DNA from: Peristeroidobacter agariperforans
GTDB lineage: Bacteria > Pseudomonadota > Gammaproteobacteria > Steroidobacterales > Steroidobacteraceae
Length of the DNA stretch: 64,000 nt
NCBI RefSeq assembly: GCF_004138335.1
Contig: NZ_RYFW01000007.1
Span: forward strand, 1 to 64,000
Direction: 5' to 3'
Shown here: positions 21,105-32,113 of the stretch, piece after piece
Layout: each line of letters begins with the position of its first letter
Numbering within the stretch: position 1 is the first letter of the stretch
Notes under the pieces: generated by a model
Seen by the model: the letters and a program-made list of their open reading frames with translations, nothing else
The model's database searches: none
What the model was told of the DNA's origin: nothing
Program-made: the position numbers and the translations under genes

Positions 21105-21551
21105 GTGGAGCTTCCACCGGCTCGGACAGTGCTGGACTTCAGCGTGACGTTCCTGGTCACGCTCTGGGCCGGCTCGCTGTGGACGGTATGTGGCATCGTC
21201 GCGCCGCAGTTGTTTGCGACGCTGCCCGAGCGAAAGCTGGCGGGGCAGATGGCGGCGCGGCTGTTTCACATCGAGACCTGGCTGGGCGTTGTCATCGCGA
21301 TCCTGTTGATCGCGTTATTCGCCGCCCGCAAAGCCTTCGCTGTCAGCAAGACGATTCTCTGGTTGATCCTGCTGACTGCGGCTGCGCCGCTAACGAGCGA
21401 GCTGATCCTCGGCCCGATGATGAACGCGGCTCGCGAAGCGAACGACATGGCTCGCTTCGGGATGCTTCACGGCGTGTCCGCCGTGCTGTTCCTGATCGCT
21501 TGTCTGAGTGCGCTGGCGCTGGTGTGGAAGGTGCGCCAGCTCGAGCGTTAA
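21105..21551 (+). CDS. DUF4149-family membrane protein
   Basis: A 148-residue integral membrane protein with four hydrophobic segments: about residues 9-33, 57-75, 82-102 and 121-141. Charged loops lie between them, including the HIETWLG motif after the first loop. It resembles the DUF4149 family commonly found after greA or near yhbY in gammaproteobacteria. No function is known. The GTG at 21105 has no good ribosome site, and a GTG at 21129 is an alternative. Its last four bases overlap the end of yhbY on the other strand. Confidence 0.75.
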   Translation: MELPPARTVLDFSVTFLVTLWAGSLWTVCGIVAPQLFATLPERKLAGQMAARLFHIETWLGVVIAILLIALFAARKAFAVSKTILWLILLTAAAPLTSELILGPMMNAAREANDMARFGMLHGVSAVLFLIACLSALALVWKVRQLER

Positions 21552-21859
21552 TCGGCCGGGAGAATGATCTTCGGCTTGTCCTTGTGCGGGCGGTAGAACA
21601 CACCCACATTGCCGATGCGTTGGACCAAAGAGCTGCCGCTTTGCTTGGCCAGTTCGGCGAGAATGTTGTCCCGTTCGTCACGGTCGCCGACGCGGGCTTT
21701 CACTTTCACCAGTTCGTGCGCGCCGAGGGCGAGATCGAACTCCTTGGCGACCCCGGACGACAGTCCCGATGAGCCGATGAGAATGATGGGATCGCGGCCG
21801 TGGGCGAGGCCACGGAGGTACTTTTTCTGCTTTTCGGAAAGCTGCTGAGCTTGAGTCAT
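21548..21859 (-). CDS. yhbY: Ribosome-associated YhbY/CRS1 RNA-binding protein
   Basis: A 103-residue CRM-domain protein that associates with 50S precursors. The motif series LSEKQKKYLRGLAHGRDPIILIGSSGLS, then ELVKVKARVGDRDERDNILAEL and LVQRIGNVGVFYRP, is typical. Its ATG (21859-21857) shares the tetranucleotide CATG with the ATG of rlmE on the opposite strand, so the two start codons overlap. The 3' end overlaps the DUF4149 gene by 4 bp. It and rlmE both act in large-subunit maturation. Confidence 0.95.
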   Translation of the reverse strand: MTQAQQLSEKQKKYLRGLAHGRDPIILIGSSGLSSGVAKEFDLALGAHELVKVKARVGDRDERDNILAELAKQSGSSLVQRIGNVGVFYRPHKDKPKIILPAD

Positions 21860-22481
21860 GGCTAAGCGTACTAAATCGAGCCGGGAATGGCTCGCCGAAC
21901 ATGAGAGCGACCCGTACGTAAAGCAGGCGCGGCAGATGGGCTATCGCTCGCGTGCCGTGTTCAAGTTGGAGGAAATCCAGCGCGCCGATCGTCTCATTCG
22001 CCCTGGCATGACCATCGTCGATCTGGGCGCCGCTCCGGGCGGCTGGAGCCAGCTTGCGGCTAAGCTTCTGCAGGGCAGGGGTCGGATCGTGGCCCTGGAC
22101 ATCCTGCCCATGGATGCCATCGTCGGCGTCGACTTCCTGCAGGGTGACTTCTCCGAAGACGCGGTGCTGGCGCAGTTGGAACAAATGCTCGGCGACGAGC
22201 GCCCCCAGCTTGTAATGTCGGATATGGCCCCCAATACCACCGGCATTGCCGATGTGGACCACGACCGTTCGATGCATCTGGTTGAACTGTCACTGGAATT
22301 TGCCCGTCAGCGGCTCCGTCCAGGGGGCGATTTCCTGGTCAAGGTTTTCCAGGGACGACACTTTCAACCGTTCGTGAAGGAGCTCCGGGCGAGCTTTGCC
22401 AGCGTCAAGGTCCGTAAACCAGATGCGTCTCGCCAGCGAAGTCCGGAACTTTACCTGCTGGGCCGGGACTTTAAGGCTTAA
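21858..22481 (+). CDS. rlmE: 23S rRNA 2'-O-ribose methyltransferase RlmE (FtsJ)
   Basis: A 207-residue SAM-dependent enzyme that methylates U2552 of 23S rRNA. The SAM-binding motif VDLGAAPGGWSQLA, the catalytic MSDMAPNTTG segment and the late VKVFQG motif, together with Lys38-type KLEEIQ early in the chain, give the K-D-K-E tetrad expected for FtsJ. The start codon overlaps that of the divergent yhbY, so each leader lies within the other gene. ftsH follows after 163 bp, the common rlmE-ftsH order. Confidence 0.97.
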   Translation: MAKRTKSSREWLAEHESDPYVKQARQMGYRSRAVFKLEEIQRADRLIRPGMTIVDLGAAPGGWSQLAAKLLQGRGRIVALDILPMDAIVGVDFLQGDFSEDAVLAQLEQMLGDERPQLVMSDMAPNTTGIADVDHDRSMHLVELSLEFARQRLRPGGDFLVKVFQGRHFQPFVKELRASFASVKVRKPDASRQRSPELYLLGRDFKA

Positions 22482-22644
22482 GCTGGTCGCTCTTAGGTTT
22501 GGGCTTGCTAAGGATCGGGGAGTCGGTTATGGCGCGTCCCGGTCCGGTGGTGTAGTGTCAATCGGCGCCTACTTATTTACTTCCAGGCTGCCGCCAGCGT
22601 TCTTGACCGTGAAGGTATAGGACCAGGCGCACGAGGATGGGACT

Positions 22645-24579
<1,935 letters not shown>

Positions 24580-24607
24580 GACAGCGGCTGGTAGTCAGGA
24601 GTTGGAG

Positions 24608-24637
24608 AGAGGCGCGGCAACGCGCCTCTTTCCGTTT
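24608..24637 (+). terminator. Terminator between ftsH and folP
   Basis: A 9-bp perfect stem AGAGGCGCG (24608-24616) / CGCGCCTCT (24621-24629) with a GCAA tetraloop, followed by TTCCGTTT. It lies 28 bp after the ftsH stop. Confidence 0.7.
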
Positions 24638-24655
24638 CAGCCAGATACAAATCCT

Positions 24656-25525
24656 ATGCAGCTGCGCTGCGGCCCACACACGCTCGATCTGTCCCATCCG
24701 CTGGTGATGGGCATCCTCAATGTCACGCCGGATTCGTTTTCCGACGGCGGCCAGTTCATCGATGTATCGCGCGCCGTCGAGCACGCGTTACGCATGATCG
24801 AGCAGGGCGCCGGAATGATCGATGTGGGCGGGGAGTCCACCCGACCGGGCGCCGCGGATGTGAGCGAAGAAGAAGAGATTCGTCGCGTCGTGCCAGTGAT
24901 CGAAGCGCTCGTCGCGCGCACCACTATTCCCATCTCCATCGACACCAGCAAAGCCGCCGTGATGTCTGCGGCGGTCGCGGCCGGCGCCAGTTTGATCAAT
25001 GACGTTCGCGCTCTGCGAGAGCCTGGCGCGCTCGACGCGGCGGCTCGCACCGATGCGGCCGTGTGCCTCATGCACATGCAGGGGCAGCCGCGGACCATGC
25101 AGCACGAGCCCCGTTATGACGACGTAGTAGGGGAAGTGACCGCATTCCTCGAGCGGCGGGTCGAGGTCTGTCTGGCGGCGGGAATCGGTCGCGATCGCCT
25201 GGTTCTTGACCCCGGTATCGGATTCGGCAAGCGGCTTGAGCATAATCTCGCCCTGCTGGCGCACCTGCCTGGGCTGACCCGTCCCGGATTCAACGCCGGG
25301 CTGCCGCTGCTGGTCGGAGTGTCGCGTAAGTCGATGTTCCAGACCTTGCTGGGCCGGCCGTTGGAACAGCGCCTGGCGGGCGGATTGGCCGTCGCCACGG
25401 CCGCCGTGCTCGCGGGGGCTGCTATCCTTCGCGTCCACGACGTGGCCGAGACGGTGGACGCCGTGAAAGTCGCCCTGGCCTTACGCGCTGCCGGTTATAC
25501 CGCACGCGCGCCGATTGAAAACTAA
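24656..25525 (+). CDS. folP: Dihydropteroate synthase
   Basis: A 289-residue TIM-barrel enzyme joining pterin pyrophosphate and p-aminobenzoate in folate synthesis, the target of sulfonamides. Both signatures are present: MGILNVTPDSFSDGG near residue 18 and MIDVGGESTRPGA near 58. DPGIGFGKRLEHN and GVSRKSM follow later. The ATG at 24656 fits the family length; an upstream in-frame start within ftsH would add 56 residues. glmM follows 17 bp later, the standard folP-glmM pair. Confidence 0.97.
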   Translation: MQLRCGPHTLDLSHPLVMGILNVTPDSFSDGGQFIDVSRAVEHALRMIEQGAGMIDVGGESTRPGAADVSEEEEIRRVVPVIEALVARTTIPISIDTSKAAVMSAAVAAGASLINDVRALREPGALDAAARTDAAVCLMHMQGQPRTMQHEPRYDDVVGEVTAFLERRVEVCLAAGIGRDRLVLDPGIGFGKRLEHNLALLAHLPGLTRPGFNAGLPLLVGVSRKSMFQTLLGRPLEQRLAGGLAVATAAVLAGAAILRVHDVAETVDAVKVALALRAAGYTARAPIEN

Positions 25526-25542
25526 CACTCGAGGGATTCGTT

Positions 25543-26892
25543 TTGAGCCGCAAGTACTTTGGCACCGATGGCGTGCGTGGCCGCGTTGGCGAGCATCCGC
25601 TCACCGTGGAATTCGCACTGAAGCTGGCGAGCTCGGCGGCGCGTGTGCTGGCGCCGAAGGGCGGCACGGTGCTGGTCGGCAAGGACACGCGCATCTCCGG
25701 TTATATGTTCGAGTCCGCGCTGGAAGCGGGCTTCGTCGCTTCGGGCGTGAACGTGATGTTGATCGGCCCGCTGCCGACGCCGGGCATCGCCTATCTCACC
25801 AAACGTTTCGAGTGCGACTTCGGCGTGGTGATCAGCGCTTCTCACAATCCGTACGAAGACAACGGCATCAAGTTCTTCGATCGCAACGGCGGCAAGCTGA
25901 CCGACGAGATCGAAGCGCAGATCGAACAATATCTCGATGAGCCGCCGGTGACGCGCGGCTCGAGCGAGCTCGGACGCGCGACGCGCGTCGACAAGTCGCG
26001 CGTGCGCTATCAGGAATTTGCGATGAGCACCGTGCCGGGCCTGGATTTGTCGGGGTTCAAGCTGGTGATCGATTGCGCCAACGGCGCCGGTTACAAAGTC
26101 GGCCCGCGCATCCTCGCCGATCTCGGCGCCGAGATCGTGCCGATCGGCTCCTCGCCGAACGGTCGTAACATCAACCTGAATTGCGGCTCGACGTCACCGG
26201 GCTTGTTACAACTGACCGTGCCGGGCGTGCAGGCGCATGCGGGCATCGCGCTCGACGGCGACGGCGATCGCCTGGTGATGGTCGACAACCTCGGCCGCAC
26301 GGTCGATGGCGACCAGTTGCTCTACATCATCGCTCGCGACCGTAAGAAGAAGGGGCTGCTGCGGGGACCGGTCGTCGGCACCGTCATGAGCAATCTCGGC
26401 CTGGAACATTCGCTGCAGAAAGAGGGCATCCAGTTCCGTCGCGCCAAGGTCGGGGATCGTTACGTGATGGAGCTGCTGAAGGAGACTGGCGGCACGCTCG
26501 GTGGCGAGACCTCGGGTCACCTGCTGGCGCTCGATCACACCACGACCGGCGACGCCTTGATCTGCGCGCTCCAGGTGCTGGCCATCATGAAGGAGACCGG
26601 CAGCAGCCTGGCCGAGCTGGCGGCGCCGATGCCGAAGTATCCGCAGGTGATGGAGAACGTGCGGGTCGCAAAGAAGATCGACCCGTTCAGCTCCACGCAG
26701 ATCACCGATGCGGTGGCGCGCGCCGAGACGAAGCTGGCCGGAACGGGCCGTATTGTGCTGCGTCCGTCGGGCACTGAACCCGTGATCCGCGTCATGGTCG
26801 AAGGCAGGGACGAAAAGCTGGTCAGGGAGATCTGCCGGGAATTGGCCAGTACGGTGGCCGCGGCCGCGGAACAGAAGGTGGCCGTGGGCTAA
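25543..26892 (+). CDS. glmM: Phosphoglucosamine mutase
   Basis: A 449-residue enzyme converting glucosamine-6-phosphate to glucosamine-1-phosphate for UDP-GlcNAc, peptidoglycan and LPS. The active-site phosphoserine is Ser100 in SASHNP, the metal loop is DGDGDRL, the sugar-binding loop GETSGHL, and the phosphate-binding loop RPSGTEPVIRVM near the end. It starts with TTG at 25543, preceded by GAGGGA. Length is normal. Confidence 0.97.
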   Translation: MSRKYFGTDGVRGRVGEHPLTVEFALKLASSAARVLAPKGGTVLVGKDTRISGYMFESALEAGFVASGVNVMLIGPLPTPGIAYLTKRFECDFGVVISASHNPYEDNGIKFFDRNGGKLTDEIEAQIEQYLDEPPVTRGSSELGRATRVDKSRVRYQEFAMSTVPGLDLSGFKLVIDCANGAGYKVGPRILADLGAEIVPIGSSPNGRNINLNCGSTSPGLLQLTVPGVQAHAGIALDGDGDRLVMVDNLGRTVDGDQLLYIIARDRKKKGLLRGPVVGTVMSNLGLEHSLQKEGIQFRRAKVGDRYVMELLKETGGTLGGETSGHLLALDHTTTGDALICALQVLAIMKETGSSLAELAAPMPKYPQVMENVRVAKKIDPFSSTQITDAVARAETKLAGTGRIVLRPSGTEPVIRVMVEGRDEKLVREICRELASTVAAAAEQKVAVG

Positions 26893-27007
26893 GCTGCCTA
26901 AGCTGCGTCATTTTATGGACTTAGGCGTTTGATTTCGGCCTGACTCGCCGCTAAGCTTCCGCGCCCTTCGCAGGGCCGCCCCGAACACCAACTGTGGAGG
27001 TACGCCG

Positions 27008-27766
27008 ATGCGCCGGCCATTCATTGCCGGGAATTGGAAGATGCACGGCTCGCGCGCCCAGAACGCCGAGTTGATCGAGGGGCTGCTGCTCGGGTTGCCG
27101 GGGCAGGTGCCGGTCGATATCGCCGTGTGTCCGCCCAATGTGTACCTGTGGGAAGTGGGGCGGTTGCTGAAGGATTCGATCGTGAAGCTGGGCGCCCAAT
27201 CGGTGTGCGCCGAGTCGATCGGTGCGTTCACCGGCGAGGCCTCGGCGGCCATGTTGAAGGATGTCGGTTGCACCTATGTGATCGTGGGCCACTCCGAGCG
27301 GCGCACGATTTATCGCGAGGACGACGCGCTGGTGGCGCGTAAGTTTCTGGCGGCGCAAGCGCAGGGTCTGATCCCGATCCTGTGCGTCGGCGAAACGCTG
27401 GAGGAGCGCGAGAAGGGGCAGACCATGCAAGTGGTGTCCCGGCAGTTGAAGGCGGTTTTGGATGTGGCGGCCCCGGGGGCGCTACAGCAGGCAGTGCTCG
27501 CGTACGAACCCGTCTGGGCGATCGGCACGGGCAAGAACGCGACGCCGCAGCAGGCGCAGGACGTTCACGCACATATTCGCGCCGAGGTGGCGGCTCGTGA
27601 TGCTAATATCGCGGCCCGTTTGCGGGTGCTGTATGGCGGCAGCGTAAAAGCCGGCAATGCGAAGGAGATCTTCGCGATGCCGGATGTCGACGGTGGACTG
27701 ATCGGCGGCGCGTCGCTCAAGGCAGATGAGTTTTTGAAGATCTGCGCGGCGGGTCAGGCTCATTGA
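27008..27766 (+). CDS. tpiA: Triose-phosphate isomerase
   Basis: A 252-residue glycolytic TIM barrel interconverting DHAP and glyceraldehyde-3-phosphate. The catalytic Lys lies in GNWKMHG at residues 8-14, the His in VIVGHSERR, and the Glu in LAYEPVWAIGTG. The phosphate loop YGGSVKAGNA is intact. GGAGGT lies close before the ATG. The 115-bp gap after glmM contains no obvious gene. secG follows 34 bp downstream. Confidence 0.97.
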   Translation: MRRPFIAGNWKMHGSRAQNAELIEGLLLGLPGQVPVDIAVCPPNVYLWEVGRLLKDSIVKLGAQSVCAESIGAFTGEASAAMLKDVGCTYVIVGHSERRTIYREDDALVARKFLAAQAQGLIPILCVGETLEEREKGQTMQVVSRQLKAVLDVAAPGALQQAVLAYEPVWAIGTGKNATPQQAQDVHAHIRAEVAARDANIAARLRVLYGGSVKAGNAKEIFAMPDVDGGLIGGASLKADEFLKICAAGQAH

Positions 27767-27800
27767 AGACCGGGCTCATTAAGAGCGGAATTGGAATCGT

Positions 27801-28223
27801 ATGAACTGGTTACATTCGGCGGTGGTGATTTTTCACCTGTTGATCGCCGCAGCCATTGTGGCGCTGGTGTTGCTCCAGCGAGGCAAGGGCGCCGATGCAG
27901 GCGCCGGCTTCGGCGCGGGCGCGTCGGGCACTGTGTTCGGTGCTCGCGGCTCGGCGTCGTTCCTGTCTCGCACGACGGCGACGCTCGCAGCGTTGTTCAT
28001 CATTACCAGCTTGACGCTGGCGTATCTGGGCGGTCGCGCGCCGGATGCGCCGAAGAGCGTGATCGATCGCGTGAATTTGCAGGACAAGGCGCCTGAGTTG
28101 CCCGCGACTACGCCGGCGACGCCGCCTGCGAATCCGGCGAGCAATCAGGTAGTAGAACCGGCGGTAGAAAAGCCCGCGGAACCGGCCCCTCAACCGGCTC
28201 CGAGCGAACCGCCGAAACAGTAG
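27801..28223 (+). CDS. secG: Preprotein translocase subunit SecG
   Basis: A 140-residue membrane protein of the SecYEG channel. Two TM segments (about residues 8-26 and 55-75) flank the conserved cytoplasmic loop [28 protein letters not shown]. The C-terminal 60 residues are Pro/Ala/Glu-rich and longer than in E. coli (110 residues), an unstructured extension common in related genera. The tpiA-secG-tRNA-Leu order is conserved. Confidence 0.95.
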   Translation: MNWLHSAVVIFHLLIAAAIVALVLLQRGKGADAGAGFGAGASGTVFGARGSASFLSRTTATLAALFIITSLTLAYLGGRAPDAPKSVIDRVNLQDKAPELPATTPATPPANPASNQVVEPAVEKPAEPAPQPAPSEPPKQ

Positions 28224-28267
28224 AAGGTCTTTCAGCGAGTCGAAGAAACTCGCGAGTCGATTTCAGT

Positions 28268-28352
28268 GCGGCTGTGGTGGAACTGGTAGACACGCTACTT
28301 TGAGGTGGTAGTGGAGCAATCCGTGGAGGTTCGAGTCCTCTCAGCCGCACCA
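28268..28352 (+). tRNA. tRNA-Leu (anticodon GAG)
   Basis: An 85-nt tRNA with acceptor stem GCGGCTG / CAGCCGC, encoded CCA (28350-28352), a long variable arm, T-arm GAGGTTCGAGTCCTC, and anticodon loop TTGAGGT giving GAG. It reads CUC and CUU. Its position after secG is conserved. Confidence 0.95.
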
Positions 28353-28529
28353 TTTATTCTTTCCCTCTCTACAGATAACAAAGAATTCACTCCCGCTCCG
28401 GGAGCACATCTGCAGAGCCCTCTCGCAGATGCTTGCCAACTGCCTGATTCAGCGTATCCTGCGCCCGCCTTCGAGCGGCGGCGGGTCATGCGTGTTGGCT
28501 CAAGTGCCGCAGATTTTCGGCCTTTTTGA

Positions 28530-28582
28530 GGGTTCTTCGCCGAAGAAGGCTGCCTTCGTGCAATTCTTATAGAACCCTTTTT
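28530..28582 (+). terminator. Terminator-like structure before nuoA
   Basis: GGGTTCT (28530-28536) pairs with AGAACCC (28571-28577), followed by TTTTT (28578-28582). Inside lie two small hairpins, TTCTTC-gcc-GAAGAA and GAAGG-ctg-CCTTC, which compete for bases. It probably ends secG/tRNA-Leu transcription just before the nuo promoter. The remainder of the 288-bp gap holds no gene. Confidence 0.5.
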
Positions 28583-28591
28583 GGACCGGCC

Positions 28592-28600
28592 TGATACAAT
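28592..28600 (+). promoter_or_regulatory. Extended -10 promoter of the nuo operon
   Basis: TGATACAAT: an extended -10 (TGA then TACAAT, 28595-28600) located 41 bp before the nuoA ATG. No good -35 is seen at 17 bp, which is usual for extended -10 promoters. Confidence 0.45.
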
Positions 28601-28640
28601 GCGCGCCGCCGCCGGACCCGGCGCGTCAGCGACTTACGCG

Positions 28641-28997
28641 ATGTTGCAGAACTACGTTCCCATCCTGATCTTTCTGGGCGTGGCCGCCGTGCTCGGCTCC
28701 GTGCTCATCGGCCTGGGCTTCCTGCTCGGCCCTCGCAAACCCGACGCCGAAAAACTCTCCGCCTACGAGTGCGGCTTCGAGGCTTATTCCGATACGCGCA
28801 TGAAATTCGACGTGCGCTATTACCTGGTGGCCATCCTGTTCATCGTGTTCGACCTGGAAATCGCCTTCCTGTTTCCGTGGGCGGTCGCGCTCGACGCGGT
28901 CGGCATGGTTGGGCTCGCCGCCATGGGTGTGTTTCTGCTGATCCTGGTGGTGGGCTTCGTGTACGAGTGGAAGAAGGGGGCGTTGGAATGGGATTGA
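28641..28997 (+). CDS. nuoA: NADH-quinone oxidoreductase subunit A
   Basis: A 118-residue membrane subunit with three TM helices (about 4-28, 60-82 and 87-110). The loop [42 protein letters not shown] is the family hallmark and lines the quinone cavity entrance. The ATG at 28641 begins [12 protein letters not shown]; in-frame ATGs upstream at 28581 and 28599 overlap the promoter. The gene overlaps nuoB by 10 bp. It is the first gene of the 14-gene complex I operon. Confidence 0.96.
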   Translation: MLQNYVPILIFLGVAAVLGSVLIGLGFLLGPRKPDAEKLSAYECGFEAYSDTRMKFDVRYYLVAILFIVFDLEIAFLFPWAVALDAVGMVGLAAMGVFLLILVVGFVYEWKKGALEWD

Positions 28998-29491
28998 CGG
29001 CTCCCACGGCGGAAACGCCGGACGCCGCGGTGACTCAACGCGGCTTCATGACCACCACGATCGATTCGCTCATGAACTGGGCGCGCACCGGTTCGATGTG
29101 GCCGATGACTTTCGGCCTCGCTTGTTGTGCCGTCGAGATGATGCACGCGGGCGCGGCCCGCTATGACCTCGATCGCTTCGGCGTGGTGTTCCGCCCGAGC
29201 CCGCGTCAGTCCGACGTGATGATCGTGGCCGGCACGCTGGTGAACAAAATGGCGCCGGCGCTGCGCAAGGTCTATGACCAGATGCCCGAGCCCCGTTGGG
29301 TCATCTCGATGGGTTCTTGCGCCAATGGCGGCGGTTACTACCACTACTCGTACGCGGTGGTGCGCGGCTGCGACCGGATCGTTCCGGTCGATGTGTACGT
29401 GCCGGGCTGCCCGCCGAGTGCCGAAGCATTGCTGTACGGCATCCTGCAATTGCAGAACAAGATCCGCCGCACCAGCACGATCGCCCGTTGA
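28988..29491 (+). CDS. nuoB: NADH-quinone oxidoreductase subunit B
   Basis: A 167-residue peripheral-arm subunit carrying the last iron-sulfur cluster (N2) before quinone. The ligands are the adjacent Cys pair in [10 protein letters not shown], the Cys in [16 protein letters not shown], and the Cys in [15 protein letters not shown]. The ATG at 28988 lies within the end of nuoA in another frame, so the two are translationally coupled. nuoC follows 26 bp later. Confidence 0.97.
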   Translation: MGLTAPTAETPDAAVTQRGFMTTTIDSLMNWARTGSMWPMTFGLACCAVEMMHAGAARYDLDRFGVVFRPSPRQSDVMIVAGTLVNKMAPALRKVYDQMPEPRWVISMGSCANGGGYYHYSYAVVRGCDRIVPVDVYVPGCPPSAEALLYGILQLQNKIRRTSTIAR

Positions 29492-29517
29492 TTCGGGCTT
29501 GAGTTAGCGAGAACGGG

Positions 29518-30237
29518 ATGAGTTCACGTACCGAGACATTGGCCTCGCGACTGACGGCGCGCTTTGCTCAAGAGCTGCGTCCGCTGCCGGCGTTGCCCAA
29601 CGAAGTTGCGTTCGAAGTCGATGCCGCCAACTTGATTGCTGTGTGCCGCGAGCTGCGTGACAACGCAGAGCTCGGCTTCGAGCAGCTGATCGATCTGGCC
29701 GGCGTGGACTATTTGGATTACGGCCGCGAAGAGTGGAACACGCTGGCGTCGACCGCCACCGGTTTCAGCCGTGGCGTGAATCGCATCAAGGAACATGTGA
29801 GCGAGGAGACCAAGAAGCCGCGCTTCGCTGTGACTTATCAACTGCTCTCGATTTCCAACAACTGGCGCCTGCGTCTGCGCAGCTTCGCCAGCGAAGGCGA
29901 GCCGCCGGTGATCGATTCGGTCGTCGACGTTTGGGCCAGCGCCAACTGGTTCGAGCGCGAGGCGTTCGATCTGTACGGCATCATGTTCCGTAATCATCCG
30001 GACCTGCGCCGCATCCTTACCGACTACGGCTTCATCGGTCATCCGTTCCGCAAGGATTTCCCGCTGATCGGCAACGTCGAGGTCAAGTACGACACGGCCA
30101 AGGGCCGTGTCGTTTACCAGCCGGTGACCATCGAGCCGCGCACGCTCGTGCCGCGAGTCATTCGCGAAGACAACCGTTACGACCAGGTGCTCAAGGAAGT
30201 GCCGGTCGGCGCCGCTGCCTCGCCCGCGAATCGCTGA
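29518..30237 (+). CDS. nuoC: NADH-quinone oxidoreductase subunit C
   Basis: A 239-residue 30-kDa-type subunit of the connecting fragment. The diagnostic stretch is [42 protein letters not shown] near residues 143-185. It is separate from nuoD, unlike the fused NuoCD of E. coli. The ribosome site is weak (GAGAACGGG before ATG). nuoD starts 8 bp after the stop. Confidence 0.97.
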   Translation: MSSRTETLASRLTARFAQELRPLPALPNEVAFEVDAANLIAVCRELRDNAELGFEQLIDLAGVDYLDYGREEWNTLASTATGFSRGVNRIKEHVSEETKKPRFAVTYQLLSISNNWRLRLRSFASEGEPPVIDSVVDVWASANWFEREAFDLYGIMFRNHPDLRRILTDYGFIGHPFRKDFPLIGNVEVKYDTAKGRVVYQPVTIEPRTLVPRVIREDNRYDQVLKEVPVGAAASPANR

Positions 30238-30245
30238 GTTCTGAC

Positions 30246-31499
30246 ATGGCAGATATTCACAATTTCACGCTGAACTTCGGCCCGCAGCATCCTGCCGCGC
30301 ACGGCGTCTTACGCCTAGTGCTCGAGATGGATGGCGAGGTCATCCAGAAGGCCGATCCGCATATCGGTCTGTTGCATCGTGCGACCGAGAAGCTCGCCGA
30401 GTCCAAGCCGTTCAATCAATCGATCGGCTACATGGATCGTCTCGACTACGTGTCGATGATGTGCAACGAGCACGCCTATGTGATGGCGATCGAGAAGCTG
30501 CTCGGCATCAAGGTGCCGGAGCGCGCTCAATACATCCGTGTGATGTTCGATGAGATCACTCGCATCCTGAATCACTTGATGTGGCTCGGCGCGCACGGCC
30601 TCGACATCGGCGCGATGACCGTCTTCTTGTATGCGTTCCGCGAGCGCGAAGACCTCATGGACGTTTACGAAGCCGTGTCCGGCACGCGCATGCACGCGAC
30701 TTACTATCGTCCGGGCGGCGTGTACCGCGACCTGCCGGACACAATGCCGAAATATCAGCCCTCGAAGTGGCGCTCGCAGGCCGACGTGGATCGTCTCAAC
30801 GATCGTCGTCGCGGCAGCATGCTCGACTTCATCGATGACTTCTGCGCGCGCTTCCCGGCGAACGTCGATGAGTATGAAACATTGCTGACCGACAACCGCA
30901 TCTGGAAACAGCGCACGGTGAACATCGGCGTCGTGACGCCGGAGCGCGCGATGCAGCTCGGCTTCACGGGTCCGATGCTGCGCGGTTCCGGCATCGAATG
31001 GGATCTGCGCAAGAAGCAGCCGTATGAAGTGTACGACCGCATGGATTTCGACATCCCGGTCGGCGTGAACGGCGATTGCTACGACCGCTATCTGGTGCGC
31101 ATTGAAGAGATGCGTCAGTCCAATCGCATCGTCAAACAGTGCGTCGACTGGCTGCGCGCCAATCCCGGCCCGGTGATGCTCGACGATCACAAGGTCTCCG
31201 CACCGAAGCGCGAGGAGATGAAGGGCGACATGGAATCGCTGATTCACCACTTCAAGCTGTTCACCGAAGGCTACTGCGTGCCTGCCGGTGAGACCTACGC
31301 GGCCGTCGAAGCGCCGAAGGGCGAGTTCGGCATCTATCTGGTGTCCGACGGCGCCAACAAACCGTATCGCTTGAAGTGCCGCGCGCCGGGCTTCCCGCAC
31401 CTCGCTTCGCTGGAAGAGATGGTGCAGGGCCATTTGCTCGCGGACGTGGTGGCCGTGATCGGCACGCAGGACATCGTATTCGGGGAAATCGACCGATGA
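30246..31499 (+). CDS. nuoD: NADH-quinone oxidoreductase subunit D
   Basis: A 417-residue 49-kDa-type subunit that forms the quinone-binding pocket with NuoB. It begins with the [22 protein letters not shown] motif holding the quinone-contacting His, then [12 protein letters not shown] and [18 protein letters not shown]. It ends with [19 protein letters not shown], the conserved C-terminus. The stop codon overlaps the nuoE start in ATGA. Full length. Confidence 0.98.
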   Translation: MADIHNFTLNFGPQHPAAHGVLRLVLEMDGEVIQKADPHIGLLHRATEKLAESKPFNQSIGYMDRLDYVSMMCNEHAYVMAIEKLLGIKVPERAQYIRVMFDEITRILNHLMWLGAHGLDIGAMTVFLYAFREREDLMDVYEAVSGTRMHATYYRPGGVYRDLPDTMPKYQPSKWRSQADVDRLNDRRRGSMLDFIDDFCARFPANVDEYETLLTDNRIWKQRTVNIGVVTPERAMQLGFTGPMLRGSGIEWDLRKKQPYEVYDRMDFDIPVGVNGDCYDRYLVRIEEMRQSNRIVKQCVDWLRANPGPVMLDDHKVSAPKREEMKGDMESLIHHFKLFTEGYCVPAGETYAAVEAPKGEFGIYLVSDGANKPYRLKCRAPGFPHLASLEEMVQGHLLADVVAVIGTQDIVFGEIDR

Positions 31500-32083
31500 G
31501 CGGCACGCAAGATCCAGGTTCCAACGACGGCGGCAAGAGCGCGCCGGAGCTGGATGAAATCGACACCGGCAACGTCGCCCACGACGCCCCGCATGGTCGC
31601 AAGAGCATTCTGTCCGAGCATGCGCGCCATGAAATCGATCATTGGCTGACGAAGTTTCCGCCGGATCGCCGGCGCTCGGCCGTGATCGCGGCGCTGCGCG
31701 CCGTGCAGCACGACATCGGCGGCTATCTCACCAAGGAATCGATGGACGCAGTGGCCGAGTACATCGGCCTGCCGCCGATCCAGGTCTACGAGGTCGCGAC
31801 GTTCTATTCGATGTTCGAGACCAAGCCGGTCGGCCGTCACAGCATCTCCGTGTGCACCAACATCTCGTGCATGTTGTGCGGCGGCGAGGAAATGTTGTCG
31901 CACGTCGAGAAACGGCTCGGCATCAAGGTGGGCGAGAGCACGCCGGATGGCCGCTTCTTCCTGAAGCGCGAAGAGGAATGTCTGGCCGCGTGTAACAACG
32001 CGCCGATGATGATGGTCGACCACGTGTACTTCGAGAATCTCACGCCCGAGAAGATCGACGAGATTCTGGATCGGCACAAGTAA
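31496..32083 (+). CDS. nuoE: NADH-quinone oxidoreductase subunit E
   Basis: A 195-residue 24-kDa-type subunit binding the [2Fe-2S] cluster N1a through CTNISC and ECLAAC (thioredoxin-like domain, C-terminal half). The helical N-terminal part contains [19 protein letters not shown], the family hallmark. The first 35 residues are polar and variable. The ATG is inside the nuoD stop (ATGA). nuoF follows after 30 bp. Confidence 0.97.
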   Translation: MSGTQDPGSNDGGKSAPELDEIDTGNVAHDAPHGRKSILSEHARHEIDHWLTKFPPDRRRSAVIAALRAVQHDIGGYLTKESMDAVAEYIGLPPIQVYEVATFYSMFETKPVGRHSISVCTNISCMLCGGEEMLSHVEKRLGIKVGESTPDGRFFLKREEECLAACNNAPMMMVDHVYFENLTPEKIDEILDRHK

Positions 32084-32113
32084 GGTCGCGAGACTCAACC
32101 GCCATCGCCAACC

